DNA of 64,000 bases from Hymenobacter sp. CRA2 (GCF_002007105.1 NZ_MVBC01000009.1:62001-126000); one strand, 5' to 3'. Counted from the stretch's first letter, positions 26,736 through 35,921 are shown. Numbers and translations are program-made. Notes: generated from the letters alone by a model not told the origin.

Positions 26736-26766
26736 CAAAATTAGTGCTTTTTGCTTGAGAAGCAAA
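26736..26766 (-). promoter_or_regulatory. Promoter of the rplM-rpsI-rpsB-tsf operon
   Basis: On the minus strand a TTTG box (26763-26766) is followed after exactly 19 nt by TAATTTTG (26736-26743). This matches the Bacteroidota housekeeping consensus TTTG-N19-TAnnTTTG in all eight -7 positions as well as in spacing. The rplM start codon is 86 bp downstream. Confidence 0.85.
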
Positions 26767-26838
26767 GCAGTAGACTAATAAAGTGCGGAAAGACTGCGCC
26801 AAGAATAACTCAGCAACAGTTTGTAAAGCATAAAATGG

Positions 26839-26958
26839 AACGTCATTCCAAGCGGAGTCGACGCATCTGGCGTGTTTAGCCGGATAGCAATTTCTCTTTG
26901 GATTTACTATCAGCTACCAGCACGTGGGGTGCGTCGACTCCGCTTGGAATGACGTTCT
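26839..26958. repeat. Perfect 28-bp inverted repeat with a 64-nt loop
   Basis: The arms 26839-26866 and 26931-26958 are exact complements beginning GAACGTCATTCC. They lie between the end of the pseudouridine synthase gene and the ribosomal promoter. The ends share the GTCAT/ATGAC core with two other repeats in the window. It may end the upstream transcript. Confidence 0.8.
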
Positions 26959-26969
26959 GCTTACAGTCC

Positions 26970-27683
26970 TTAGCTGTACTGGCGCAGCGTATCGACGAGC
27001 ACGCGGAAGTCCTTAGGGTATTCGGCTTCTACGCTGATCGGCTCGCCGTCGAGGCCGGCGAAGGTGAGCTGGCGGGCGTGCAGGGCAAAGCGCTTGATGA
27101 AGGGCTGCTCCTCTTCACCCTGCTTCATGTTGAACTTGCGCTTGATGGTGGAGAGGTAGAAATCCTCGCCGCCGTACGTCTTGTCACCTACGATGGGCGC
27201 CTGGAGGTACATCAGGTGTAGGCGGATCTGGTGCATGCGGCCAGTGACGGGCAGGCACTCAAATAAGGTGTGGCGGGTGTAGGTTTCGAGGGTCCGGACG
27301 AGGGTTTCGGCGTGCTTGCCGCCGGGTGCCAGGCGGGCCTTGCCCTTGGTGGTGGTTTCGATGTTGCGCTCCACGCGAAGACCGTCGAACTGGTGCACGC
27401 CCCAACCAACGGCGTGGTACACTTTTTTCACCTGCCGGTCCTCGAACTGCATGGCTAGGTTGCGGTAGGCCTCGGGGTTCTTGGACAGGGCCAGGGCGCC
27501 GCTGGTTTCCTTGTCGAGGCGGTGGCAGGCCTGGATGTCGTCGTAGTGCTGGCGGGCGAGGCGCAGGATGTTGGGCGCCCCTCCTACCCGCTCGTCGAGC
27601 GTGGCCAGAAACGGCGGTTTGTTGATGACGAGGTAATCCTCGTTCTCGAAAATGATGAGGTCTTGGAACGCGGGTAGCTTCAT
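26970..27683 (-). CDS. RluA-family RNA pseudouridine synthase
   Basis: A 237-residue single-domain enzyme without the S4 domain. The catalytic motif is HRLDKETSGALALS (Asp nucleophile in RLD), and the entry motif is DYLVINKPPFLATLDERVG. The C-terminal half holds CLPVTGRMHQIRLHL and IVGDKTYGG, standard family blocks. The ATG at 27683 gives the typical start (MKLPAFQDLIIFENEDYLVI); eleven in-frame residues upstream are not conserved-looking. RluA enzymes convert uridine to pseudouridine in 23S rRNA or tRNA; the exact target is not predicted. Confidence 0.92.
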   Translation of the reverse strand: MKLPAFQDLIIFENEDYLVINKPPFLATLDERVGGAPNILRLARQHYDDIQACHRLDKETSGALALSKNPEAYRNLAMQFEDRQVKKVYHAVGWGVHQFDGLRVERNIETTTKGKARLAPGGKHAETLVRTLETYTRHTLFECLPVTGRMHQIRLHLMYLQAPIVGDKTYGGEDFYLSTIKRKFNMKQGEEEQPFIKRFALHARQLTFAGLDGEPISVEAEYPKDFRVLVDTLRQYS

Positions 27684-27764
27684 ATCGGGCCGGCGAAGGT
27701 ACGGCTTCGGTGGCAATCAGTGGGTTGAAGACAAAGGCTGATAACAACCGCGGAGCAACAAAAA

Positions 27765-27787
27765 GTCCACGGCAAGAGGCCGTGGAC
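27765..27787 (-). terminator. Terminator after the YeiH-type transporter gene
   Basis: Nine-base perfect arms (GTCCACGGC and complement) with a short loop; a run of five A before the left arm becomes a U-run on the minus transcript. Confidence 0.8.
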
Positions 27788-27821
27788 GTTCCTTGTGTCA
27801 GAAGCAAAGGGCGCCGGTGGT

Positions 27822-28838
27822 TTACGCCACCGTATGCAGAATCACCCACAGCGAGGCGGCTGAAATAACGACCCACAGCAGTACGCCCTGCAGGAAGGGC
27901 CGCGGCCCCACGGCTTTTAGCACCCGCGTAGAGAGCCCCGCCCCGATGAGAAACAGCGTGAGTGTCATGCCTACTTTGGCCAGCTTCACCATCCAGGGGC
28001 CGACGGGCTGCAACACGGGCACGTAGCTGACGAGCAACATGGCTCCTACGAAGCCGAAGATGAAGTAAGGCAGCTTGACTTTCGCTCCCGGCGTTTTAAA
28101 AATAACGGCGGTGAGCAGCGCCACCGGGATAATCCAGAGGGCGCGGGCTAGCTTGACGGTGGTAGCTACCTGCAGGGCTTCGTCGCCGTAGTGGCTGGCG
28201 GCGCCCACCACCGAGCTGGTGTCGTGGATGGCAATGGCAGCCCAAAGACCGAACTGGTTTTGCGACAGACTCAGCAGCTCGCCGATGACAGGAAATAGGA
28301 ACAGCGCCACGGCATTGAGCACGAAAACCGTACCCAAGGCCACGGACATTTCCTCATCGGAGGCCTTTACGACGGGCCCCACGGCCGCAATGGCCGAGCC
28401 GCCGCAGATGGCAGTGCCGCTAGCAATGAGGTGCGAGGTTTTGCGGGTGATGCCCAGCCAGCGTCCCACGAAGTAGCCTAGCGTGAGCGTACCGAGGATA
28501 GAAGCTACCGAGAACAAGAAGCCTTCGCGGCCGGCTTGCAGGGCCGTATGGGCATTCATGCCGAAGCCCAGGCCCACCACGGACCACTGCAGCAGCTTAC
28601 TGGTGTATTGCTTGCTTTGGGTCGGGAAGGGGTTGCCAATCAGTAGGGCCACGACCAGCCCGAGGGCCAGGGCCAGCGGCGGGGAGCCCCAGGGTGTGAG
28701 GCAAAATACTATGGCCAATGCAAAAGCCAGCATCTGGAAGCTGACGCGGTAGTGGCCGAGACTAAAGGACCGCTGCCAAAACGAGACGGTGCTTCTACAG
28801 TCTTCTTCGGCCGGCGAGTAGGTGGAGGTAAGCTTCAT
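27822..28838 (-). CDS. YeiH-family (UPF0324) putative sulfate/sulfite exporter
   Basis: A 338-residue polytopic membrane protein of the YeiH/Cons_hypoth698 family, with about nine or ten membrane helices. Typical blocks are LLQWSVVGLGFGMNAHTALQ, the TAICGGSAIAAVGPVVKA motif near the middle, and IHDTSSVVGAASHYGDEALQ, and a C-terminal LFLIGAGLSTRVLKAVG. It starts with ATG at 28838; a longer frame exists upstream but would carry charged residues before the first helix. The LysR gene upstream, 73 bp away on the same strand, is the usual partner of yeiH in many bacteria (YeiE). Function in sulfur compound export is family-level knowledge, not proven here. Confidence 0.9.
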   Translation of the reverse strand: MKLTSTYSPAEEDCRSTVSFWQRSFSLGHYRVSFQMLAFALAIVFCLTPWGSPPLALALGLVVALLIGNPFPTQSKQYTSKLLQWSVVGLGFGMNAHTALQAGREGFLFSVASILGTLTLGYFVGRWLGITRKTSHLIASGTAICGGSAIAAVGPVVKASDEEMSVALGTVFVLNAVALFLFPVIGELLSLSQNQFGLWAAIAIHDTSSVVGAASHYGDEALQVATTVKLARALWIIPVALLTAVIFKTPGAKVKLPYFIFGFVGAMLLVSYVPVLQPVGPWMVKLAKVGMTLTLFLIGAGLSTRVLKAVGPRPFLQGVLLWVVISAASLWVILHTVA

Positions 28839-28859
28839 GGTGGGAAGGGAAAAAGCCCT

Positions 28860-28867
28860 CAAAGGTA
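28860..28867 (-). promoter_or_regulatory. -7 promoter box for the YeiH-type gene
   Basis: On the minus strand this reads TACCTTTG, a perfect TAnnTTTG, 21 bp before the start codon. Confidence 0.55.
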
Positions 28868-28892
28868 CGTCCTCCCCTACCGGCGTGGTTAT

Positions 28893-28907
28893 CAATAATA
28901 TTTATTG
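28893..28907. promoter_or_regulatory. Likely LysR-type operator between regulator and transporter
   Basis: A perfect 6-bp inverted repeat, CAATAA-TAT-TTATTG, lies 25 bp upstream (on the minus strand) of the transporter promoter box and 5 bp downstream of the LysR stop. The AT-rich palindrome fits a LysR-type binding site. Confidence 0.55.
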
Positions 28908-28911
28908 CGTA

Positions 28912-29829
28912 TTACTTCTGGTTATGGGTTGCGGAGTCGAATTGGGAGTGGGCGTAGCGCAGGAACTGCTGGGCAGCCCGAATCAGCGGCTGGCCCTGCA
29001 GCCACACGGCTTCGAAGTGCCGGGCGAGCTGCAAGCCCGCAATCGGCACTATTTCCAGCTGATTGCCGACCAGCTCCTGCGTCAGGGCGCGGATAGAGAC
29101 GAAGCCCATGCAGTCAGGAGCGGCTTCGAGGTAGGATTTGATGCCCTCGGTGTTGTCGAGGTAAATGGCCACCCGGCACTGCGCCAGACGCACGCCGTGG
29201 GCGCGCAGGGCTAGCTCCAGCACTTCCAGCGTGCCGGAGCCCCGCTCGCGCAGCACCAGGGGGTGCTGCAGTACTTCGCTCAGGGGCAAGGGCTGTGCAG
29301 GCGGCCTGGCAGCGGTAGCGCGACGCACGGCCACTAGCTCATCGTCGAGCAGAAATTCGTAGTGCAGGTCGCGGTTTTTGATCTGGCCTTCCACGAAACC
29401 CAGGTCAATCTGTCCACTAAGCAGGGCTTCGGCCACCTGCTCGGAGTTGCCGATAAGCATGGTCAGCTCGACGCGCGGATGCCGGGCCTGAAAGCCGGGC
29501 AGGATGCCGGGAATAACGTACTGCGCCAAAGTAGAGCTGGCCCCGAGGCGCAAACGGCCGGCGGTGGTGTCGTGCAGGGTGTGCAGCTGCTCGGCTAGTT
29601 GGTGGTGCAGCTCGTGCACCTGCTCGGCGTAGCGAACCAGCAGCTGGCCCGCTTCGGTGAGGCTGACGCGGTTGCCGCGCCGCTCGAACAGGCGTTGATC
29701 GTAGCTGCGCTCCAGCTCCCGGATGTGCTTGGTGACGGCCGGCTGGGTGATGCACAGCTCCTGGGCGGCTTTGGTGAAACTCAGGTGCCGGGCCACGGCC
29801 TGGAAAACGCGGAGGCGAAAATCGGGCAT
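28912..29829 (-). CDS. LysR-family transcriptional regulator (YeiE-like)
   Basis: A 305-residue LysR regulator. The N-terminal winged helix-turn-helix is FRLRVFQAVARHLSFTKAAQ, then LCITQPAVTKHIRELERSYD. The effector domain follows, with AGRLRLGASSTLAQYVIPGI and LRERGSGTLEVLELALRAHG, patterns seen in YeiE/CbbR-type regulators. Its gene lies directly upstream of the YeiH-type transporter gene, as yeiE does next to yeiH elsewhere, and an AT-rich palindrome in between could be its operator. The C-terminus SQFDSATHNQK is ordinary. The family call is firm; control of the transporter is inferred. Confidence 0.92.
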   Translation of the reverse strand: MPDFRLRVFQAVARHLSFTKAAQELCITQPAVTKHIRELERSYDQRLFERRGNRVSLTEAGQLLVRYAEQVHELHHQLAEQLHTLHDTTAGRLRLGASSTLAQYVIPGILPGFQARHPRVELTMLIGNSEQVAEALLSGQIDLGFVEGQIKNRDLHYEFLLDDELVAVRRATAARPPAQPLPLSEVLQHPLVLRERGSGTLEVLELALRAHGVRLAQCRVAIYLDNTEGIKSYLEAAPDCMGFVSIRALTQELVGNQLEIVPIAGLQLARHFEAVWLQGQPLIRAAQQFLRYAHSQFDSATHNQK

Positions 29830-29926
29830 GGCCGCAAGGTAATTTGCCGGGGCCGTTGCGGCGGCAACGGCCCTTTCCGGGCGGCCTCGCTACCTTGCCG
29901 CTCTCACTCCCATTCTCCCCTTTCTC

Positions 29927-31981
29927 ATGAAAAAACGGCTGCTACTGGCCGCGCTGGCTGGTGCTTCGTTCTCTGCCACGGCGCAGCAAACCCTCACGCC
30001 GGAACTGCTCTGGAAGCTGGGCCGCCTGGGCGAAATGCAGGTGTCGCCGGACCGCAAGACGGTGGCCTTCACCGTGACACGCTACGACCTGGCGGCCAAC
30101 GGCGGCAGCGCCGACGTGTACACCGTGCCCGTGAGCGGCGGCGCGGTGAAGCAGCTCACCAGCACGCCCTACAGCGAAAACACCTTGAACTGGCGCCCCG
30201 ACGGCAAGCTCACCTTTCTGGCCGATGAAGGCCAGGGCGCGCAGCTGTACGTGATGAACGCCGACGGCTCGGGCCGGCAGAAAATCAGCGAATTCACGGG
30301 CGAAAGCCTGTCGAACCTGAAGTACGCGCCTACGGGCAAATTCGTGCTTTACACCCAGGACGTGAAGGTGCGCAAGGGCATTCAGGACCTGTACCCCGAC
30401 CTGCCCAAGGCCGACGCCAAGCTCTACGACGACTTATTCTACCGCCACTGGACGCAGTGGGAGGACGACAAAGCCTCGCACGTGTTTTTCCAGCCCGTGG
30501 GCGACGACGGCCGCCTGACCGGCTACGGCAAGGACGTGCAAGCCGGCGAGGTATTCGACGCGCCGGTGCGGCCGCTGGCGGGCTCCGAGCAGCTGGCGTT
30601 TTCGCCCGACGGCTATACCCTGGCGTACACCTCGCGCAAGCTCACGGGCAAGGCCGAAGCCGCGAGTACCAACTCCGACATCTACCTGTTTTCGGTGCGC
30701 GACGGGAAGACGCAGAACCTCTCGCAGGGCATGGAGGGCTACGACATTGAGCCGGTGTTTTCGCCCGACGGCGGCCGCGTAGCCTGGCTGAGCATGGCCA
30801 CGCCGGGCTTCGAGGCGGACCGCAACGCCATCATCGTGTACGACCTGAAGACCGGCAAGCACGAGGACGTGACCAAGGGCTCGGAGCTGAGCGCCGCAAA
30901 CGTGCGCTGGTCCGCCGATGGCAAGACCATCTATTTCGCGGCCGTGGTGGAAGGCACCGAGCAGCTGTTTGCGGTGTCAAGCAAGGGCGGCAAGATCAAG
31001 CAGCTGACCAAGGGCCTGCAGAACTACAACTCCTTCGAGTTGGCCGGCCCGGATGTGGCCATCTGCAACCGTACCACCATGCAGAGCCCGGCCGAAGTGG
31101 TGCGCGTGAACCTGAAAAACGGGCAGGAAACGGCGCTGACCCAGCTCAACCAGGACCTGATGGGGGCGGTGAAAGTGGGCAAGGTAGAAAACCGCCGCGT
31201 GACGACCACCGACGGCAAGCAGATGCAGGTGTATGTCATCTACCCGCCCGACTTCGACCCGAGCAAGAAGTACCCGACACTGCTCTATTGTCAGGGCGGC
31301 CCGCAGAGTCCCATTTCGCAGGCCTTCAGCTACCGCTGGAACTTCCCGCTGATGGCCGCGCGGGGCTACATCGTGGTGGCCCCGAACCGGCGCGGCCTAC
31401 CCGGTTTCGGCCGGGAGTGGAACGACCAGATCAGCGGCGACTGGGGCGGGCAGCCCATCCGCGACTACCTCTCCGCCATTGACAAGATTTCGGAGGAGCC
31501 CTACGTGGACAAGAGCCGCCGCGGCTGCATCGGCGCTTCCTACGGCGGCTTTTCGGTGTACTATCTGGCGGGCCACCACCAGGGGCGCTTCAAGACCTTC
31601 ATTGCCCACGCCGGCCTGTTCGACCTGACGAGCTGGTACCCGACGACGGAGGAAATGTTCTTCGCCAACTACGAAATGAAGGGCACGCCCTGGGACGCGC
31701 AGCTGAGCAAGAGCTACCAGGAGTTCAACCCGCAGAAGTTCGTGGGGCAATGGGATACGCCTATTCTGGTGATTCACGGCGGCAAGGACTTCCGCGTGCC
31801 GGAGGGCCAGGGCATGGAGGCGTTCGGTTCGGCACAGCTGCGGGGCATTCCCAGCCGCTTCCTGTATTTCCCCAACGAAGGCCACTGGATTCAGAAGCCG
31901 CAGAACTCGGTGCTCTGGAACCGCGTGTTCTTTGACTGGCTGGGCCGTACGCTCAAGCCCGACGGGCAGGCCACTAAATAA
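29927..31981 (+). CDS. S9-family prolyl oligopeptidase-type peptidase, secreted
   Basis: A 684-residue exported serine peptidase. A signal peptide (MKKRLLLAALAGASFSATAQ) precedes a WD40-like beta-propeller with PD40-type repeats (LNWRPDGKLTFLAD, LAFSPDGYTLAYTS, VFSPDGGRVAWLS, VRWSADGKTIYFA; residues about 30-420). The catalytic alpha/beta-hydrolase domain (about 430-684) carries the nucleophile in GCIGASYGGFSVYY (Ser near 536), an Asp in VIHGGKDFRVPEG (near 619) and a His in NEGHWI (near 651). This is the layout of dipeptidyl peptidase IV- and acylaminoacyl-peptidase-like S9 enzymes. A terminator follows. Likely role: degradation of peptides in the periplasm. Confidence 0.94.
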   Translation: MKKRLLLAALAGASFSATAQQTLTPELLWKLGRLGEMQVSPDRKTVAFTVTRYDLAANGGSADVYTVPVSGGAVKQLTSTPYSENTLNWRPDGKLTFLADEGQGAQLYVMNADGSGRQKISEFTGESLSNLKYAPTGKFVLYTQDVKVRKGIQDLYPDLPKADAKLYDDLFYRHWTQWEDDKASHVFFQPVGDDGRLTGYGKDVQAGEVFDAPVRPLAGSEQLAFSPDGYTLAYTSRKLTGKAEAASTNSDIYLFSVRDGKTQNLSQGMEGYDIEPVFSPDGGRVAWLSMATPGFEADRNAIIVYDLKTGKHEDVTKGSELSAANVRWSADGKTIYFAAVVEGTEQLFAVSSKGGKIKQLTKGLQNYNSFELAGPDVAICNRTTMQSPAEVVRVNLKNGQETALTQLNQDLMGAVKVGKVENRRVTTTDGKQMQVYVIYPPDFDPSKKYPTLLYCQGGPQSPISQAFSYRWNFPLMAARGYIVVAPNRRGLPGFGREWNDQISGDWGGQPIRDYLSAIDKISEEPYVDKSRRGCIGASYGGFSVYYLAGHHQGRFKTFIAHAGLFDLTSWYPTTEEMFFANYEMKGTPWDAQLSKSYQEFNPQKFVGQWDTPILVIHGGKDFRVPEGQGMEAFGSAQLRGIPSRFLYFPNEGHWIQKPQNSVLWNRVFFDWLGRTLKPDGQATK

Positions 31982-32012
31982 GTGCCTTCACTTCCTCCGG
32001 GTCTACCTTAAC

Positions 32013-32045
32013 ACTGGCTCTGCCGCTGCACGCGGTGGAGCCAGT
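32013..32045 (+). terminator. Intrinsic terminator after the S9 peptidase gene
   Basis: Fourteen-base arms (32013-32026 and 32032-32045, two mismatches) are followed by a run of six T. Confidence 0.85.
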
Positions 32046-32206
32046 TTTTTAGGAGGCTGGCGCTGTTTTTGTGTACAAAACCCGGTCAGCAACTCTTGAG
32101 TTACCTGCTTCGCCAGGACTCAAAAAGCGTTTGATACTGCTTGACAAGGAGCCAAAACGTGGCCGTTTTTGTTTACATTCAGTTTCCATTATTTACCCCA
32201 TTCGCC

Positions 32207-33331
32207 GTGCGTGTACTTCTCCTCTCCCTGCTGCCGCTCAGCGGCTTGTTGCTGGCGTTGCCCAGTGCTGCGCAAGCCCAGTTTCAAGGCCGGATGCCGC
32301 CGTTGCGCAGCAACTGGACCCCGGAGGCGGCTTCGGTTTCGGGTACGCCCATAGCCTATGCCAAGCCCGCCAGGCCCGTGGGGTTTCAGCCCGACAGCAC
32401 GGCGCGCCGCCTGCTGGCCCTGCACCGCGTAAAAGCCGTGACGAAGGTACAGCTGGATGAGCAGGGGAAGGTAAAGGACATCGTCAACCAGTACGAGGTG
32501 GATGCCGCCGGCAACGTGATGGGAAGCGCCGAGGATGAGCAGCCGCGCACCGGCCGGCGCTTCAAGACCTTCATGCCCAACGAGCGGCAGAAGATTTACT
32601 ACTCGCCGGGCGAACCGAACCCCATTGTGCTGCCGGCCCGCCCCAACAACCGCGAGGATATGCCAGCCTCGACCCTGGCGCAGGCCCTGCGCACCCAGGA
32701 CGGCCCGGCGGGCGATTCAGTGCGCCTCAGCAATCGGAAATACCCGAGCGCAGTACCCGGTATGCGCCCCATTGCCCGGCAGCAGGAAACGTTCGCCCCT
32801 CACCCGGATACCACGCTGTATTTCCGCTACGAGGGTCCCGACAACGGCCAGCTGCGGCTGATCAGTGTGACGTACCTGCTGCAGCGCCAGGGCCGCCCGA
32901 TGGAAGTAGGCGAGCTGGCCCTTGGGCGCATTCGGAAAGGCTTGGGCGAAGCCGATAAAGCCGCTGAGCAGGCCCCGCAGTACGGCGTGGCCCGGCGCCT
33001 GCTCCGCAGCGGCCGTGGCCGCGAGGTGCTGCACCGCTGGCTGTATGACCAGCGCATGCTGCTCGTGCGGGAAGAAATAAATACCCGGCTGTTGATGCCC
33101 CAGCTGAACGCCAGCATGCCGCAGACGCTCAATACCGTAGTGCTCTACACCTACAATAACCTGCAGCAGCTCATCGGCCGGACGGAAACGATATCGTCGG
33201 TGCAGATTCCGGCCCGCACCACCTATATCACCTACTCGTACTCGCCGCAGGGCCTGCTGGTCGGCGAAACCACCAACTCCAGCAGCAGCAAACCGGTGTT
33301 CTACAGCTACCAGTACGCCTTCCGCAACTAA
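32207..33331 (+). CDS. Secreted protein of unknown function
   Basis: A 374-residue exported protein if it starts at the GTG at 32207, which gives a textbook signal peptide (LLLSLLPLSGLLLALPSAAQ, cleaved after AQAQ). An in-frame TTG at 32141 would add 22 residues that are not signal-like, so it is less likely. The mature part contains PPLRSNWTPEAASVSGTPIA, a central LTQALRT-like helical part with TLAQALRTQDGPAGDSVRLS, and several beta segments near the C-terminus (TVVLYTYNNLQQLIGRTETI, YSYSPQGLLVGETTN). The repeated short Tyr-rich strands at the end resemble YD/RHS-like motifs, but not enough to call. I do not recognise a family. Confidence 0.65.
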   Translation: MRVLLLSLLPLSGLLLALPSAAQAQFQGRMPPLRSNWTPEAASVSGTPIAYAKPARPVGFQPDSTARRLLALHRVKAVTKVQLDEQGKVKDIVNQYEVDAAGNVMGSAEDEQPRTGRRFKTFMPNERQKIYYSPGEPNPIVLPARPNNREDMPASTLAQALRTQDGPAGDSVRLSNRKYPSAVPGMRPIARQQETFAPHPDTTLYFRYEGPDNGQLRLISVTYLLQRQGRPMEVGELALGRIRKGLGEADKAAEQAPQYGVARRLLRSGRGREVLHRWLYDQRMLLVREEINTRLLMPQLNASMPQTLNTVVLYTYNNLQQLIGRTETISSVQIPARTTYITYSYSPQGLLVGETTNSSSSKPVFYSYQYAFRN

Positions 33332-33360
33332 CTGCGCGGGTTGTTTCTGCCAAACTCGCA

Positions 33361-33389
33361 ACGCCGCGCAGGGCCATCCTGCGCGGCGT
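33361..33389. terminator. Bidirectional terminator between convergent genes
   Basis: Perfect 12-bp arms (33361-33372 and 33378-33389), GC-rich, with a GCCAT loop, lie between the stops at 33331 and 33535. Confidence 0.7.
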
Positions 33390-33534
33390 CGTTGCATACA
33401 ACAGGTCCTACACTGAAGGAGCCTTTGGCGGCCTAGCAGAACCATGGCCAGGGCTTCGGCTGCGGGTACTTGGCGCAGCTCGGACCTCAGTATTCTGCGT
33501 TCAGCAGTAGTTTCCATGCGCCTGACGGCCGGAG

Positions 33535-35685
33535 CTACGCCGCAACTACTTCCGTCACTTTGCGGATGTCGTTGCTGATCTTCTGTAGAAACTCCAGCTG
33601 CTCCAGCAGCAGGCGCTCCTCGCCAGCGGGGGCTGTGCGCTCGGCCGGGATTGGCGCGGCCGTCGTTGGCAGCGGGGGCAGTTCGGGCACCTCCTCGGGG
33701 CTGAGCTTGCCCAGGCTTTCGGCGAGCAGCATGAGCGACTGGCGCACCGGTTTCAGGCTTTCGGCGGGGCGGTCGGGCAAGCCACCGGTGCGGGCCGCCG
33801 AGGCGACCGTAGCAATGTTCGACGAGAGGATGAGGTTCAGTACCACGAACTGGTGCACCTCCACCTCGTGGCGCTGCTTGCTTTTGGGCTCGGAAAGCAT
33901 CCGCTGAAACGCGGCGGCCAGGTTGGCCGAGCTGATGTACACTTCCTTCCGCGCCAGCTTGTACTCGGTGGTATTGACGTTGCGGCCCGCCAAGGACTCG
34001 GCCAGGCGGTACAGGTACTGGCGGTTGGCGCGCAGCACGTCGCGCATGTAAGTGCTCAGCTGCTCCGATTCCCAGCGCGGAAACAGCAGGTAGCCGACGG
34101 TGAGGGCAATGGCGCAGCCGATAACCGTATCGAGCAGCCGCTCCTCAATCACGCTCACGTAGCGCACGCCCAGGAAGTGGAACATGATCAGCAGGAAGGG
34201 CGTCAGAAAGGTGACCATCACCACGTAGCTGAGTCGCTGGAAACTGTAGGCAATGATCATGAAGAGCAACAGAAAGCCGAACTGCACCTTTTCGTTCGGA
34301 ATCAGGTACAGAATGGCCACCCCGATGGCCCCGCCGATGAGCGTGCCCACCACGCGCTGAATGTTGCGTTCCTTGGTAAGACTGAAGCCTGGCTTGAGCA
34401 TGTACACCGTGGTCATTACAATCCAGTAGCTGTGGTAGCCCGTCACCCACAGGCGCGACACCACAAAGCCGATGATGGCCGCCACGCTCACCCGGATGGC
34501 GTGGCGAAACGTGGCCGAAGAAAACGTAAGGTTGTCGAGCAGCAGCTCCGGGCTCAGCGACTGGTGCGACACGAAGCGGCTGTAGTCGGCTTCGGTCTGG
34601 GCATTGCTGTCGGGCACGCGGTACGTGGGGTCGGAGTAGCGGCTCATGTCGGTGAGGCGCAGGTTCAGGTTGCGCAGCTGCACCAGAATTTTACGCAGCA
34701 CCAGGTTGGAGCCGGGCTCCTCCTCACCGATGCGGTCGATGCGGGTCTTGAGCTGTTCCAGCTCGGGCAGCCGGTCGCGCAGCGGGCCGTGGGGCCGGTT
34801 GGCCTGAATGGCAAGGCCGAGGTGGTCCAGCTCCACGGCCATCACCCGGATGAGCCGGGCCACGTCGCTGAGCACACCGGTGTGGTTGAAGCGCTGGCGC
34901 AGGGCCGCGTAGTCGTAGTAGGCGGCCGTAATCTGCTCAAACAAGTCCACCGACTCGACGAAGGTGAGAATCAGGCGGCGCCCGGTGCCGGTGGTTTCGC
35001 GCACGATCAGCCGCGACTTAAACATCAGCTCGCGGGTGGCATCCTGCTTTTCGCTCACCACCACCTGCTGCTTCACCAGTTGCCGGTAATCTTTCTCCAG
35101 GCTGGTTTCGGGGTCGTAGAACTCAGCTTTCAGGCGCAGGTACTCGGCAATGGCGTGAATGCACTCCCCTAAGGCCCGCTGGGCGGGGCGGTAGGGCCGG
35201 ATGCGGGACGAAAACAGGCAGATGAGCGTGTACCACACCCCGCCCGCCAGCACCAGGCCCGCGTACTCGGCCAGCTGCACCAAGCTAAGCTCCCGGTCCA
35301 TGGTCATAATCATCATCAGCAGCCCCGCCGAACCGATGGCCCCGGCGCGGGTGCCGTACACCAGCAGCATGGTCAGGCCGAAACAGAGCAGCAGGATTTC
35401 GGCCCCGAGCACCCACACGTGCAGGCGCGCCACGCCGGTGAGCAGGGCTACCAGAAAAATCAGGGCCACGCATAGCGTCAAACCGTTGCGCTTGTGCACC
35501 ACCGGGCCGGGAATGTCGGTGAGACTGGCGCACACGGCCCCGAGCGAGACGTTCAGGCCGATTTCGGCTTGGTTGAACTGGGCCAGAATGAGCGTGGGCA
35601 GCAGAATGCCGAGCGTGACGCGCAGCCCGTCGGCGAAGTCCTGCCCGAAGAAAAAGTATTGAAGGGTCCGTTCGTGTCGGCGCAT
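33535..35685 (-). CDS. FUSC-family inner-membrane protein
   Basis: A 716-residue protein of the FUSC/YccS-YhfK type. It has a first block of membrane helices (about residues 15-165, with LRVTLGILLPTLILAQFNQA and MLLVYGTRAGAIGSAGLLMM), a long soluble cytoplasmic region (about 180-390), a second helix block with FRHAIRVSVAAIIGFVVSRL and the signature KERNIQRVVGTLIGGAIGVA (about 395-540), and a soluble C-terminal tail ending in a Pro-rich stretch. The family includes putative efflux proteins related to fusaric acid resistance and aluminium-activated transporters; the substrate is unknown. No membrane-fusion or outer-membrane partner gene is adjacent, as it would be for an AaeAB-type pump. The gene is divergent from nothing and converges with the secreted unknown downstream. 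Confidence 0.88.
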   Translation of the reverse strand: MRRHERTLQYFFFGQDFADGLRVTLGILLPTLILAQFNQAEIGLNVSLGAVCASLTDIPGPVVHKRNGLTLCVALIFLVALLTGVARLHVWVLGAEILLLCFGLTMLLVYGTRAGAIGSAGLLMMIMTMDRELSLVQLAEYAGLVLAGGVWYTLICLFSSRIRPYRPAQRALGECIHAIAEYLRLKAEFYDPETSLEKDYRQLVKQQVVVSEKQDATRELMFKSRLIVRETTGTGRRLILTFVESVDLFEQITAAYYDYAALRQRFNHTGVLSDVARLIRVMAVELDHLGLAIQANRPHGPLRDRLPELEQLKTRIDRIGEEEPGSNLVLRKILVQLRNLNLRLTDMSRYSDPTYRVPDSNAQTEADYSRFVSHQSLSPELLLDNLTFSSATFRHAIRVSVAAIIGFVVSRLWVTGYHSYWIVMTTVYMLKPGFSLTKERNIQRVVGTLIGGAIGVAILYLIPNEKVQFGFLLLFMIIAYSFQRLSYVVMVTFLTPFLLIMFHFLGVRYVSVIEERLLDTVIGCAIALTVGYLLFPRWESEQLSTYMRDVLRANRQYLYRLAESLAGRNVNTTEYKLARKEVYISSANLAAAFQRMLSEPKSKQRHEVEVHQFVVLNLILSSNIATVASAARTGGLPDRPAESLKPVRQSLMLLAESLGKLSPEEVPELPPLPTTAAPIPAERTAPAGEERLLLEQLEFLQKISNDIRKVTEVVAA

Positions 35686-35891
35686 ACCAAGGCAAAGAAG
35701 AAGCGGGTCGGTCGGGACCGAAGCCCAACCTTAAACGACACCGGCGCGCCAACGTAAGCATCCGGCCTCGAAAACCGTATGCCAGAGGCGAAATAACCCG
35801 GCCCGTGCCGCCTCGGTGAGCCGCCTAAGCAACGCGGCTTGAACGGCTTACATCGGCAAACGACAGCCCCAGCCGACGAGCTTAAAAAACA

Positions 35892-35921
35892 GCGAAGCCC
35901 GGCCGAGGGGCCGGGCTTCGC
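35892..35921 (-). terminator. Terminator after the giant propeller gene
   Basis: Perfect 13-bp arms (35892-35904 and 35909-35921) with a GAGG loop. The A6 tract before the left arm becomes a U-run on the minus transcript, which ends at 35929. Confidence 0.9.
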
